Assembly: GCF_051954455.1 (NCBI RefSeq) | Contig: NZ_JBQCHS010000022.1 | Location: 34,871-98,870, forward strand | Source of the DNA: Pseudolysinimonas sp051954455 | GTDB taxonomy: Bacteria > Actinomycetota > Actinomycetes > Actinomycetales > Microbacteriaceae | Direction: 5' to 3' | DNA: 64,000 bases | Shown: piece by piece, positions 49,072 through 58,142 of the stretch | Numbering within the stretch: the stretch's first letter is position 1 | Layout: every line of letters starts with the position of its first letter | Made by a program: the position numbers and the translations under genes | Notes under the pieces: model-generated | What the model saw: only the letters and a program-made list of their open reading frames with translations | The model's database searches: none | What the model was told of the DNA's origin: nothing

Positions 49072-49687
49072 GCCGGACGACGATGCGGCGCCGGTCCGCA
49101 CCCCGTCGGAGGGTGCGCGGCGCCGCGTCAGCGTCCGGGCGCTGCTCCTGCTCGCCGTGGTCGGCGCGGTCGTCTACGGCCTCGACCAGCTGACGAAGAC
49201 GCTCGTCGTCGCGGGGATGCAGGAGGAGCAGAAGATCCCGCTCCTCGGCCCTGTACTCCAGCTCCACTACGTCACGAACTCGGGCGCCGCGTTCTCCTTC
49301 GCCAACGGATACACCTGGGCGTTCTCGATCGTCGCCGCGGGGGTGATCGTCGCGATCATCTGGTTCGCGCGCCGGATCCGGTCGCTCGCCTGGGCGACGA
49401 TGTTCGGGCTCGTGCTCGGTGGCGCGCTCGGCAACCTCACCGACCGGCTCTTCCGGCCGCCGGGATTCGGCGTCGGCCACGTCGTCGACTTCATCTCGAT
49501 CGGCCTGTTCCCCGCGATCTTCAACGTCGCCGACATGGCGATCACCTTCTCGATGGCGCTGTTCATCCTGCTGTCGCTCCGCGGCACCGGCCTCGACGGG
49601 TCGAAGGCGGTCATCCGCAAGCCCGTCCCGGCGGCGGCTGCCGAGGACGAGCCGACGCAGGACGGCCCCGGCGGCCCGCGGGGCTGA
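49058..49687 (+). CDS. lspA: lipoprotein signal peptidase
   Basis: About 209 residues and four membrane helices. The motifs NSGAAFSF, GGALGNLTDR (catalytic Asp) and FNVADMAI (second catalytic Asp) identify the aspartyl signal peptidase that cleaves prolipoproteins. There is no ATG in the right place: the best start is the TTG at 49058, overlapping the end of divIVA by 14 bp; the next upstream option is GTG at 48947, deep inside divIVA. The N-terminus is therefore uncertain. Confidence 0.9.
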   Translation: MPATEPDDDAAPVRTPSEGARRRVSVRALLLLAVVGAVVYGLDQLTKTLVVAGMQEEQKIPLLGPVLQLHYVTNSGAAFSFANGYTWAFSIVAAGVIVAIIWFARRIRSLAWATMFGLVLGGALGNLTDRLFRPPGFGVGHVVDFISIGLFPAIFNVADMAITFSMALFILLSLRGTGLDGSKAVIRKPVPAAAAEDEPTQDGPGGPRG

Positions 49688-49688
49688 C

Positions 49689-50606
49689 GTGGAGCGCCGC
49701 AGCCTGCCCGTCCCCGACGGTCTGTTCGGGGAGCGCGCCGACGCCGCGCTCTCCCGCATCCTCGGCTTCTCGCGCAGCTTCGCGGTGCAGGTGATCGACG
49801 CCGGGGGAGCGACCCTCGACGGACGCCCGCTCGGCAAGTCCGATCGGCTGCACGACGGCTGGCTCGAGGTGGAGTGGACCCCGCGGGAGGAACCCGCCGT
49901 GGTGCCGCAGCTCGTCCCCGACTTCACGGTCGTCCACGACGACGACGACATCGTCGTGATCGACAAGCCGGTCGGCGTCGCCGCGCACCCCGCGGTGGGT
50001 TGGGACGGGCCGACGGTGCTCGGCGCGCTGGCCGCCGCCGGCTTCCGCATCAGCACCTCGGGGGCCGCGGAGCGCGCCGGGATCGTGCACCGGCTCGACG
50101 TCGGCACGAGCGGTCTTATGGTCGTCGCCAAGAGCGAGCGCGCCTACACGGAGCTGAAGCGCGCCTTCCACGACCGGACGGTCGACAAGATCTACCACGC
50201 GGTCGTCCAGGGTCACCCCGATCCCTTCAGCGGCACGATCGACGCGCCCATCGGGCGCCACCCCTCCGCGAGCTGGAAGTTCGCGGTCACGGCCGACGGC
50301 AAGCCGAGCGTGACGCACTACGAGACGCTCGAGGCGATGCGCTCGGCGACCCTCCTCGAGATCCACCTGGAGACCGGGCGCACCCACCAGATCCGGGTCC
50401 ACATGGCGGCACAGCGGCACCCCTGCGTCGGTGACCTGCTCTACGGGGCCGACCCGACGCTGGCCGCACGCGTCGGCCTCGAGCGGCAGTGGCTGCACGC
50501 CGTCCGGCTCGGATTCCGGCACCCCGCGACGGGGGAGCCGGTCGAATTCGAGACACGCTATCCGGACGACCTGCGACACGCCCTCGACGTCCTCCGCGCG
50601 GATTAG
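49689..50606 (+). CDS. rluD: RluA/RluD-family rRNA pseudouridine synthase
   Basis: 305 residues. An S4-like N-terminal domain (SRILGFSRSFAVQVIDAGGATLDG) precedes the catalytic domain with AGIVHRLDVGTSGLMVVAKS, whose Asp is the nucleophile, and GRTHQIRVHM. Site of modification (probably helix 69 of 23S rRNA) is inferred from the family. GTG start three bases after lspA. Its TAG stop forms half of the dnaE -10. Confidence 0.93.
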   Translation: MERRSLPVPDGLFGERADAALSRILGFSRSFAVQVIDAGGATLDGRPLGKSDRLHDGWLEVEWTPREEPAVVPQLVPDFTVVHDDDDIVVIDKPVGVAAHPAVGWDGPTVLGALAAAGFRISTSGAAERAGIVHRLDVGTSGLMVVAKSERAYTELKRAFHDRTVDKIYHAVVQGHPDPFSGTIDAPIGRHPSASWKFAVTADGKPSVTHYETLEAMRSATLLEIHLETGRTHQIRVHMAAQRHPCVGDLLYGADPTLAARVGLERQWLHAVRLGFRHPATGEPVEFETRYPDDLRHALDVLRAD

Positions 50607-50609
50607 TCT
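50604..50609 (+). promoter_or_regulatory. dnaE leaderless -10 built on the rluD stop codon
   Basis: TAGTCT begins with the rluD stop TAG and ends six bases before the GTG at 50616, which is preferred over the GTG at 50613 for that reason. Confidence 0.6.
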
Positions 50610-50615
50610 CGGGTG

Positions 50616-53600
50616 GTGGCGACCCGATCCGAGGACTTCGTGCACCTGCACGTGCACACCGAGTACTCGATGCTGGACGGCGCGGCCCGTGTCGGCGACC
50701 TCATGGGAGCCGTGAACGAGCTCGGGATGAGCGCGGTCGCGATCACCGACCACGGCAACAACTTCGGCGCGTTCGACTTCTGGAACCAGGCCCGCAACGC
50801 CGGCCTCAAGCCGATCATCGGCACGGAGGCGTACCTGGCCCCGGGCACGGCGTCGCGTCGCGACAAGGTGCGCGTGAAGTGGGGCAACGGCGGCGAGGAC
50901 GACGTCTCCGGCGGCGGCGCGTACACCCACATGACGATGTGGGCCGAGACGACCGAGGGCATGCACAACCTGTTCCGGCTCTCGTCGCTCGCGTCGATCG
51001 AGGGGCAGTACTTCAAGGCCCGCATGGACCGCGAGCTCCTTCAGACCTACGCGAAGGGTCTCATCGCGACGACCGGCTGCCCGTCGGGCGAGGTCCAGAC
51101 CCGCCTCCGGCTCGGCCAGTTCGACCTCGCGCTGCAGGCCGCGGCCGACTACCGCGACATCTTCGGCGAGGGCAACTTCTTCGTCGAGATCATGGACCAC
51201 GGCCTGGGCCTCGAGAAGCGGGTCGCCGACGACCTCATCCGCATCTCGCAGCAGCTGAAGCTACCGCTCGTCGCGACCAACGACTCCCACTACACGAAGG
51301 CCGCCGATGCGGCCGCGCACGAGATGCTCCTGTGCGTGCAGTCGGGCTCGACCATGGCGGATCCCAACCGCTTCAAGCTCGACGGCTCCGGCTACTACAT
51401 CAAGTCGCCGCAGGAGATGCGGCAGATCTTCCGCGACCACCCGGAGGCGTGCGACAACACCGTCGCGATCGCCGAGCGGTGCGAGGTCGAGTTCAACACC
51501 AGCGCGAACTACATGCCGCGCTTCCCGGTCCCCGAGAACGAAACCGAGGAGAGCTGGTTCGTCCAGGAGGTCGAGAAGGGCCTCCACGTGCGCTACCCGG
51601 ACGGGATCCCGGCCGAGGTCCGGACACAGGCCGAGTACGAGATCGACGTCATCACCAAGATGGGGTTCCCCGGCTACTTCCTCGTCGTCGCCGACTTCAT
51701 CAACTGGTCGAAGGACCACGGCATCCGGGTCGGTCCGGGCCGCGGCTCCGGCGCCGGGTCGATGGCCGCCTACGCGATGAGGATCACCGACCTCGACCCG
51801 CTCCAGCACGGCCTGATCTTCGAGCGGTTCCTCAACCCCGACCGCGTCTCGATGCCCGACTTCGACGTGGACTTCGACGAGCGCCGCCGCGGCGAGGTCA
51901 TCAAGTACGTGACCGAGAAGTACGGCGAGGAGCGCGTCGCGCAGATCGTCACCTACGGCACGATCAAGGCGAAGCAGGCGCTCAAGGACGCCGGCCGCGT
52001 CCTCGGGTTCCCGTTCGGCATGGGGGAGAAGCTCACCAAGGCGATGCCCCCGCCCATCATGGGCAAGGACATCCCGCTCGCCGGTGTCGTCGACCCGACC
52101 CACGACCGCTACAAGGAGGCGGGCGACCTCCGCGCGATCCTCGAGTCCGACCCCGAGGCCAAGACCGTCTTCGACGCCGCCCGCGGCCTGGAGGGGCTGA
52201 AGCGCCAGTGGGGCGTGCACGCCGCCGGGGTCATCATGTCGAGCGAGCCGCTCATCGACATCATCCCGATCATGAAGCGGGAGCAGGACGGCCAGATCGT
52301 CACGCAGTTCGACTACCCCGCGGCGGAGGCCCTCGGCCTCATCAAGATGGACTTCCTCGGGCTGCGGAACCTCACGATCATCGACGACGCGCTCGACAAC
52401 ATCCAGGCCAACCGGGGATTCCGGCCGGTGCTGGAGGACCTGGCCCTCGACGATCCCGAGGCCTACGCGCTGCTGTCGCGCGGCGACACGCTCGGGGTGT
52501 TCCAGCTCGACGGCGGCGCCATGCGGTCGCTGCTGCGGCTCATGAAGCCCGACAACTTCGAGGACATCTCCGCCCTCATCGCGCTGTACCGCCCGGGGCC
52601 CATGGGCGCGAACTCGCACATCAACTACGCGCTGCGCAAGAACGGGCAGCAGGAGATCACGCCGATCCACCCGGAGTTCCAGGAGTCGCTCGCCGACATC
52701 CTCGACACGAGCTACGGCCTGATCATCTACCAGGAGCAGGTCATGGCGATCGCCCAGCGCGTCGCCGGCTTCTCGCTCGGACAGGCCGACATCCTGCGCC
52801 GCGCGATGGGCAAGAAGAAGAAGTCGGAGCTCGACAAGCAGTACGAGGGCTTCGAGGCCGGCATGAAGGCCAACGGCTACAGCGACACGGCGATCAAGAC
52901 CCTGTGGGAGATCCTGCTGCCGTTCTCCGACTACGCCTTCAACAAGGCGCACTCGGCCGCGTACGGCGTGCTCAGCTACTGGACCGCCTACCTCAAGGCG
53001 CACTACCCGGCCGAGTACATGGCGGCCCTCCTCACGAGCGTCGGCGACGCGCGCGACAAGCTCGCCATGTACCTCAACGAGTGCCGCAGGATGGGCATCA
53101 AGGTGCTCTCGCCCGACGTCAACGAGTCGATCGGCTACTTCTCGGCGGTGGGATCCGACATCCGCTTCGGCATGGGCGCCGTGCGCAACGTCGGCTTCGG
53201 TGTCGTCGACCTCATCACGGCCGCGCGCGAGGAGAAGGGGGCGTTCACGAGCTTCCACGACTTCCTCCGCAAGGTGCCGCTCGGGGCGCTCAACAAGCGC
53301 ACCATCGAGTCGCTCATCAAGGCAGGCGCCTTCGACTCGCTCGGCGACACCCGCCGGGCGCTCATCGAGATCCACGAGGGCGCGATCGAGAGCGCGGTCA
53401 GCGACAAGCGGGCCGAGGCCAACGGGCAGGTCGGATTCGACTTCGACTCGCTGTGGGACGAGCCCGAGCACGCCGTCGACAAGGTGCCGGAGCGGCCCGA
53501 ATGGGGCAAGCGGGAGAAGCTGGCGTTCGAGCGCGACATGCTCGGGCTCTACGTGAGCGACCACCCGCTCGCCGGGCTCGAGATGACGCTCGCGAAGCAC

Positions 53601-54134
53601 GCCAGCATCTCGATCGGCGAGCTCATCGAGTCGGAGCCGCAGGACGGCGACGTCGTCACGGTGGCGGGCCTCCTGACGAGCGTGCAGCACCGCACCGCCC
53701 GTCAGTCGGGCAACCCGTACGGCATCGTCGAGCTCGAGGACTTCAGCGGCGAGGTCTCCGTCATGTTCCTGGGCAAGACCTATCAGGAGTTCGCGCCGTC
53801 GCTCGCCGCCGACGCGATCGTCGTCATCAAGGGGCGTGTCAGCTCGCGCGACGACGGGTTCAACCTGCACGCGCAGAGCCTCTTCGTGCCCGACACCGGG
53901 CAGTCGCTGGGGTCGGGGCCGCTCGTCATCTCGGTGCCGGAGCTGAAGGCCACGACCGACGTCGTCTCGGCGCTCAACGACGTGCTGATCCGGCATTCCG
54001 GCGACAACGAGGTGCGGCTGCGGCTCGTGCGCGGCGAGACGGCGCGGATGTTCGAGATCCCGTTCCCGGTCTCGGTGACCGCCGACCTCTACGGCGAGCT
54101 GAAGCGCCTGCTCGGCCCGAACTGCGTGGTCTGA
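50616..54134 (+). CDS. dnaE: DNA polymerase III alpha subunit
   Basis: 1172 residues, the normal size for DnaE1. The PHP domain opens the protein (FVHLHVHTEYSMLDG), the catalytic PDFDVDF places aspartates 415, 417 and 419, and GSGAGSMAAY lies just before. An OB domain (VTVAGLLTSVQHRTARQSG) and a C-terminal tau-binding region follow. It is the replicative polymerase. Start as argued for the hexamer at 50604. The gene follows rluD, as in most actinobacteria. Confidence 0.97.
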   Translation: MATRSEDFVHLHVHTEYSMLDGAARVGDLMGAVNELGMSAVAITDHGNNFGAFDFWNQARNAGLKPIIGTEAYLAPGTASRRDKVRVKWGNGGEDDVSGGGAYTHMTMWAETTEGMHNLFRLSSLASIEGQYFKARMDRELLQTYAKGLIATTGCPSGEVQTRLRLGQFDLALQAAADYRDIFGEGNFFVEIMDHGLGLEKRVADDLIRISQQLKLPLVATNDSHYTKAADAAAHEMLLCVQSGSTMADPNRFKLDGSGYYIKSPQEMRQIFRDHPEACDNTVAIAERCEVEFNTSANYMPRFPVPENETEESWFVQEVEKGLHVRYPDGIPAEVRTQAEYEIDVITKMGFPGYFLVVADFINWSKDHGIRVGPGRGSGAGSMAAYAMRITDLDPLQHGLIFERFLNPDRVSMPDFDVDFDERRRGEVIKYVTEKYGEERVAQIVTYGTIKAKQALKDAGRVLGFPFGMGEKLTKAMPPPIMGKDIPLAGVVDPTHDRYKEAGDLRAILESDPEAKTVFDAARGLEGLKRQWGVHAAGVIMSSEPLIDIIPIMKREQDGQIVTQFDYPAAEALGLIKMDFLGLRNLTIIDDALDNIQANRGFRPVLEDLALDDPEAYALLSRGDTLGVFQLDGGAMRSLLRLMKPDNFEDISALIALYRPGPMGANSHINYALRKNGQQEITPIHPEFQESLADILDTSYGLIIYQEQVMAIAQRVAGFSLGQADILRRAMGKKKKSELDKQYEGFEAGMKANGYSDTAIKTLWEILLPFSDYAFNKAHSAAYGVLSYWTAYLKAHYPAEYMAALLTSVGDARDKLAMYLNECRRMGIKVLSPDVNESIGYFSAVGSDIRFGMGAVRNVGFGVVDLITAAREEKGAFTSFHDFLRKVPLGALNKRTIESLIKAGAFDSLGDTRRALIEIHEGAIESAVSDKRAEANGQVGFDFDSLWDEPEHAVDKVPERPEWGKREKLAFERDMLGLYVSDHPLAGLEMTLAKHASISIGELIESEPQDGDVVTVAGLLTSVQHRTARQSGNPYGIVELEDFSGEVSVMFLGKTYQEFAPSLAADAIVVIKGRVSSRDDGFNLHAQSLFVPDTGQSLGSGPLVISVPELKATTDVVSALNDVLIRHSGDNEVRLRLVRGETARMFEIPFPVSVTADLYGELKRLLGPNCVV

Positions 54135-54145
54135 GCCCCGCTCGG

Positions 54146-54631
54146 CTACTCGATCGCCGGGCCGGGCCGCCAGTACTGCCGCTGGTGGTAGAGGAGCGGC
54201 TCGTCCGGCTCGCCGAAGCCGCCGTCTTCGATGCGCACGACGACCAGCGCGCTGTCCTCGACCGGGTAGCGGCCGACGATGCGGCCGAGCATCCAGGCCG
54301 GTACGTCGCGCAGCTGGGGGAGTCCGAGCGGCCCCGGCACCCAGTGGTCGCCGCGGAAGCGCAGCTGGGCGTCGAGCGACATCTGATGGGCGGCCGCCCG
54401 ATTGCGGGCGCCGAGGATGTGTACGAGGACGTGCTCGGTCTGCTCGACCGCGCGCCACGAGCTCGACGACCGCGCCATGTTGAAGGTCGCCATCGGCGGA
54501 ACGGCCGCGAGCGATGCGAGCGACGTCGCGGTGAATCCCACGGGCTCGCCGTCCGGGGTGAGCGCGGTGACGACGGAGACGCCGGCCGCGAGACGACGGA
54601 AGGCGAGACGGAAGGCCTCCTGGTCCTGCAT
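54146..54631 (-). CDS. flavin reductase family protein
   Basis: 161 residues. FRLAFRRLAAGVSVVTA and GFTATSLASLAAVPPMATFNM match the split-barrel, FMN-binding flavin reductase domain (HpaC/SnaC type). GGAGG is five bases before the ATG at 54631. These enzymes supply reduced flavin to two-component monooxygenases; none is adjacent, although an LLM protein occurs at 1824. It lies between dnaE and hisD in opposite orientation to both. Confidence 0.88.
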   Translation of the reverse strand: MQDQEAFRLAFRRLAAGVSVVTALTPDGEPVGFTATSLASLAAVPPMATFNMARSSSSWRAVEQTEHVLVHILGARNRAAAHQMSLDAQLRFRGDHWVPGPLGLPQLRDVPAWMLGRIVGRYPVEDSALVVVRIEDGGFGEPDEPLLYHQRQYWRPGPAIE

Positions 54632-54674
54632 GCCTCCATCCTCGCGCGCGCGGCGCCGCTCCGCCGACCGCCGA

Positions 54675-54680
54675 TAGCCT
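54675..54680 (+). promoter_or_regulatory. leaderless -10 hexamer TAGCCT for hisD
   Basis: TAGCCT, seven bases, then GTG at 54688. Confidence 0.6.
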
Positions 54681-54687
54681 GGAGCGC

Positions 54688-56001
54688 GTGATCCAGACGC
54701 TCGACCTCCGCGGCACCCGGCCGACCCGATCGGAGTTCGCGCATCTCGTGCCGCGCGCGCAGGTCGACGTCGCCGTGGCGTCGGAGGCGGCCGCAGAGCT
54801 GATCGCGGCGGTCCGGGAGCGCGGGGAGGACGCCCTCCTGGAGCAGTCGGAGCGCTTCGACCGGGTGCGCCCGACGTCGGTCCGCGTCGCTCCCGACGCG
54901 ATCGCCGCCGCGCTCGAGACCCTCGATCCGGCCGTCCGTACGGCGCTCGAGGAGTCGATCCGACGGGTCCGCGAGGCGAGCGCCGCACAGGTGCCGCCCG
55001 ACCGCACCACCACCCTCGGCGACGGCGCCGAGGTCGTGCAGCGCTGGCAGCCGATGAACCGCGTCGGCCTCTACGTGCCGGGCGGCAAGGCGGTCTACCC
55101 GTCGAGCGTCGTCATGAACGTCGTCCCCGCCCAGATCGCCGGTGTCCGCGGGATCGCCCTCGCCTCGCCCGCACAGGCCGACAGCGGCGGGCTGCCGAAC
55201 CCCGCGATCCTCGCCGCCGCCGCCCTGCTCGGCGTCGACGAGGTGTACGCGATGGGCGGCGCCGGTGCGATCGGCGCCTTCGCCTACGGCGTCCCCGGGA
55301 TCGACCTCGAGCCCGTGGACCTCGTGACCGGGCCCGGCAACATCTTCGTGGCCGCCGCCAAGCGCCTGGTCCGCGGGGTGGTCGGCATCGACGCGGAGGC
55401 GGGCCCCACCGAGATCCTCGTCATTGCCGACGGGAGCGCCGATGCGCGACTCGTCGCCGCCGACCTCATCAGCCAGGCGGAGCACGACGAGATCGCCGCC
55501 GCTGTCCTCGTGACCGACGCGCCCGACCTCGCCCGCGCCGTCGTCGCGGAGCTCGACCGCCGTCTCGCCGCCACGCAGCACCGCGCACGCGCCACGACCG
55601 CCCTCGACGGGCGGCAGTCGGCGATCGTGCTCGTCGACGACATCGCCACCGCCGCCGCGTTCAGCGACGCCTACGGGCCGGAGCACCTCGAGATCCAGAC
55701 CGCCGACCCGGAGGCGACGCTCGCGCTCGTGAGCAACGCCGGGGCCGTCTTCCTCGGCGCGAACGCGCCCGTCAGCCTCGGCGACTACCTCGCCGGGTCG
55801 AACCACGTGCTCCCCACCGCGGGGCAGTCGCGTTTCTCCTCCGGGCTCTCCGCCTCCACGTTCCTCCGCCCGCAGCAGGTGGTGCGGTACGACCGCGCCG
55901 GCCTCGCGGCGGTCCGGGCCCACGTGCGCGCCCTGAGCAACGCCGAGCAGCTGCCGGCCCACGGCGACGCGGTCGACGCCCGCTTCCCAGCCAACGGCTG
56001 A
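54688..56001 (+). CDS. hisD: histidinol dehydrogenase
   Basis: 437 residues. VGLYVPGGKAVYPSSVVMN near residue 123, GPGNIFVAAAKRLV near 213, AGPTEILV near 232 and the zinc-site SQAEHDE near 262 are all present. It oxidises histidinol to histidine in two steps. No other his genes follow; nrdR is next, after a 24-base gap. Confidence 0.97.
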   Translation: MIQTLDLRGTRPTRSEFAHLVPRAQVDVAVASEAAAELIAAVRERGEDALLEQSERFDRVRPTSVRVAPDAIAAALETLDPAVRTALEESIRRVREASAAQVPPDRTTTLGDGAEVVQRWQPMNRVGLYVPGGKAVYPSSVVMNVVPAQIAGVRGIALASPAQADSGGLPNPAILAAAALLGVDEVYAMGGAGAIGAFAYGVPGIDLEPVDLVTGPGNIFVAAAKRLVRGVVGIDAEAGPTEILVIADGSADARLVAADLISQAEHDEIAAAVLVTDAPDLARAVVAELDRRLAATQHRARATTALDGRQSAIVLVDDIATAAAFSDAYGPEHLEIQTADPEATLALVSNAGAVFLGANAPVSLGDYLAGSNHVLPTAGQSRFSSGLSASTFLRPQQVVRYDRAGLAAVRAHVRALSNAEQLPAHGDAVDARFPANG

Positions 56002-56025
56002 TCCGCGAATTATCCTGGTCGCGCC

Positions 56026-56505
56026 ATGTTCTGCCCCTTCTGCCGCTACCCCGACAGCCGCGTGATCGACTCGCGGACCTCGGACGACGGCCTCGCCATC
56101 CGCCGCCGCCGCCAGTGCCCGGAGTGCGGCCGCCGTTTCTCGACCACCGAGACAGCGAGCCTCACGGTCATCAAGCGGAGCGGCATCGTGGAGCCGTTCA
56201 GCCGGGAGAAGATCGTCTCCGGCGTCCGCAAGGCCTGCCAGGGGCGACCGGTGAGCGACGCCGACCTGGCGCTCCTCGCGCAGAAGGTGGAGGAGGCGAT
56301 CCGCTCCACGGGCGTCTCGCAGATCGACGCCAACGACATCGGGCTCGCGATCCTGCCGCCGCTGCGCGAGCTCGACGAGGTGGCGTACCTGCGGTTCGCG
56401 AGCGTCTACCAGGCGTTCGAGTCGCTCGACGACTTCGAATCGGCGATCACGGTGCTGCGCTCGGAGCACGGGGTCGCGTCGCCGGCCGCGACCGAGGCCG
56501 AGTAG
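56026..56505 (+). CDS. nrdR: transcriptional repressor NrdR
   Basis: 159 residues. A zinc ribbon (Cys3, Cys6, Cys31, Cys34) opens the protein, and an ATP-cone domain follows (VIKRSGIVEPFSREKIVSGVRKAC). NrdR senses (d)ATP and represses ribonucleotide reductase genes through paired NrdR boxes. TATCCT (56011-56016) ends nine bases before the ATG. Confidence 0.97.
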   Translation: MFCPFCRYPDSRVIDSRTSDDGLAIRRRRQCPECGRRFSTTETASLTVIKRSGIVEPFSREKIVSGVRKACQGRPVSDADLALLAQKVEEAIRSTGVSQIDANDIGLAILPPLRELDEVAYLRFASVYQAFESLDDFESAITVLRSEHGVASPAATEAE

Positions 56506-56534
56506 GTCGCACCGCCCGCTACGCTGGGCGCGGC

Positions 56535-57563
56535 ATGTACCGCGTCCTGTTCCGGCTCGTCCTCGCGCATCTCGACGCGGAGGACGCCCACCGCCTCGGA
56601 TACCTCGTCATCCGGATCCTGCCGATCCTCGCTCCCGTTCTCCGGGCGATGACGCGGCCCGCCCCGTCGCTCGCCGTCCGCGCGCTCGGCCTCGAGTTCG
56701 CGTCGCCCTTCGGCGTCGCGGCCGGGTTCGACAAGGAGGCGCGCGCGATCCGCGGGCTCGGCGTCCTCGGCTTCGGCCACGTCGAGATCGGCACCGTGAC
56801 CGCGCGACCACAGCCCGGCAACCCGCGCCCTCGGCTCTTCCGCCTGATCCCGGATCGGGCGCTCATCAACCGGATGGGCTTCAACAACGACGGCGCCGAG
56901 GAGGTCGCCCCCCGCGTCGCGCGGGAGCGCGGACGCCGCCGCCGCCCGATCATCGGCGTCAACATCGGTAAGAGCCGCGTCGTCGAGGTCGACGACGCGA
57001 TCGACGACTATCGGGCGAGCACGCGGCTCCTGGCGCCGCACGCCGACTACCTCGTCGTCAACGTCAGCTCGCCGAACACGCCCGGGCTGCGCGGGCTGCA
57101 GGAGCTGGACCGGCTCGCGCCGCTCCTCGAGGCGGTCCAGGCCGAGGCCGGGAGAGTGCCGGTGCTCGTCAAGATCGCGCCCGACGTCAGCGACGAGCAG
57201 GCCGAGCGGATCGCCGCCCTCGTGGTGCGCCTCGGGCTCGCCGGGATCGTGGCGACCAACACGACACTGTCGCGCGAGGGTCTCGTCACGGATCCGGAGG
57301 TCGTCGACCGTGCCGGAGCCGGGGGCCTCTCCGGTCCGCCCGTCGCCGCCCGGTCGCTCGAGCTGCTGCGCCTGCTGCGCGCCGCGGTCCCGGCGCAGCT
57401 CTGCATCATCTCCGTCGGGGGAGTGGAGACCGCGGCCGACGTGCGCGAGCGGCTCGACGCGGGGGCGACGCTCGTGCAGGGCTACACGGCGTTCCTCTAC
57501 GAGGGCCCGTTCTGGGCCCGTGCGATCAACCGCGGTCTCAGCTCGGGTACTGCCCGCGCTTGA
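56535..57563 (+). CDS. pyrD: dihydroorotate dehydrogenase (quinone, class 2)
   Basis: 342 residues. The N-terminal helices (VLFRLVLAHLDAEDAHRLGYLVIRIL) dock to the membrane, as in class 2 enzymes that reduce quinone. GVAAGFDKEA near 62 binds FMN, and NVSSPNTPGLR at 176-186 contains the catalytic serine. It oxidises dihydroorotate in pyrimidine synthesis. TACGCT ends nine bases before the ATG. Overlaps the convergent DUF3043 gene by 26 bp. Confidence 0.96.
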   Translation: MYRVLFRLVLAHLDAEDAHRLGYLVIRILPILAPVLRAMTRPAPSLAVRALGLEFASPFGVAAGFDKEARAIRGLGVLGFGHVEIGTVTARPQPGNPRPRLFRLIPDRALINRMGFNNDGAEEVAPRVARERGRRRRPIIGVNIGKSRVVEVDDAIDDYRASTRLLAPHADYLVVNVSSPNTPGLRGLQELDRLAPLLEAVQAEAGRVPVLVKIAPDVSDEQAERIAALVVRLGLAGIVATNTTLSREGLVTDPEVVDRAGAGGLSGPPVAARSLELLRLLRAAVPAQLCIISVGGVETAADVRERLDAGATLVQGYTAFLYEGPFWARAINRGLSSGTARA

Positions 57564-58104
57564 CCTGCACCTTCGGCATCCGCATCGGACGGAGCTGGAT
57601 CGCGCGCATGAACGCGTACCAGCGCACCCCGCGCTCCATCGAGCCGAACTTCGCGACGAGCCGCTTGCGCAGTTGGAACGTCATGACGATCCCGTCGACC
57701 GCGACGATCGCGATGACGATCCACACGCCGATGAGCGCCGCCTCGGCGATCCAGGCGAGCGAGCCCTGGAAGAAGTAGCTGAGGATCACGAGGACGAGCA
57801 GCGGCAGCAGGACCTCGCCCACGTTCCAGCGCGCGTCCACGAAGTCGCGGGTGTAGCGCTTCTGCGGGCCCTTGTCGCGCAGGGGCAGGTAGCGCTCCTC
57901 GCCGGCGGCCATGCCGACGCGGGCGCGGTCGCGCTGCGCGGCCAGCTGCTCCTTCGAGAGCTTGGAGGCCTGTTTGCGGTCGGTCGGCACGAGCGGTCGC
58001 TTGTTCGCCGCCTCGCGCTCCTTGCGGGTGGGGGTCGCACGCCCCTTGCCGGCGGCGACCTCGGTGTCGTCGCTCTGCGGGGGTGTCGTCGGGGTCTTGG
58101 CCAC
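57538..58104 (-). CDS. DUF3043 membrane protein
   Basis: 188 residues. A basic cytoplasmic N-terminus (TPTRKEREAANKRPLVP) and GEERYLPLRDKGPQKRYTRDFVDAR define DUF3043, an actinobacterial family. Two membrane helices (about 96-113 and 118-138) and a basic tail follow. Function unknown. GTG start with AGAGGA upstream; the transcript has a short leader from TAGGTT at 58127-58132. Confidence 0.9.
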   Translation of the reverse strand: MAKTPTTPPQSDDTEVAAGKGRATPTRKEREAANKRPLVPTDRKQASKLSKEQLAAQRDRARVGMAAGEERYLPLRDKGPQKRYTRDFVDARWNVGEVLLPLLVLVILSYFFQGSLAWIAEAALIGVWIVIAIVAVDGIVMTFQLRKRLVAKFGSMERGVRWYAFMRAIQLRPMRMPKVQVKRGQYPS

Positions 58105-58126
58105 GGGAAGTCCTCTGATTCTGAGG

Positions 58127-58136
58127 AACCTAGGAT
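58127..58136. promoter_or_regulatory. shared-core divergent -10, AACCTAGGAT
   Basis: Rightward TAGGAT (58131-58136) ends six bases before the dipeptidase ATG; leftward TAGGTT (58132-58127) serves DUF3043 with a short leader. They share the central TA in a near-palindrome. Confidence 0.55.
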
Positions 58137-58142
58137 ACCCGC

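Noticed and set aside
50489..54691. A 1400-codon plus-strand frame overlapping dnaE
   Set aside because: Arg/Gly/Ala-rich out-of-frame reading of dnaE with no recognisable domain.
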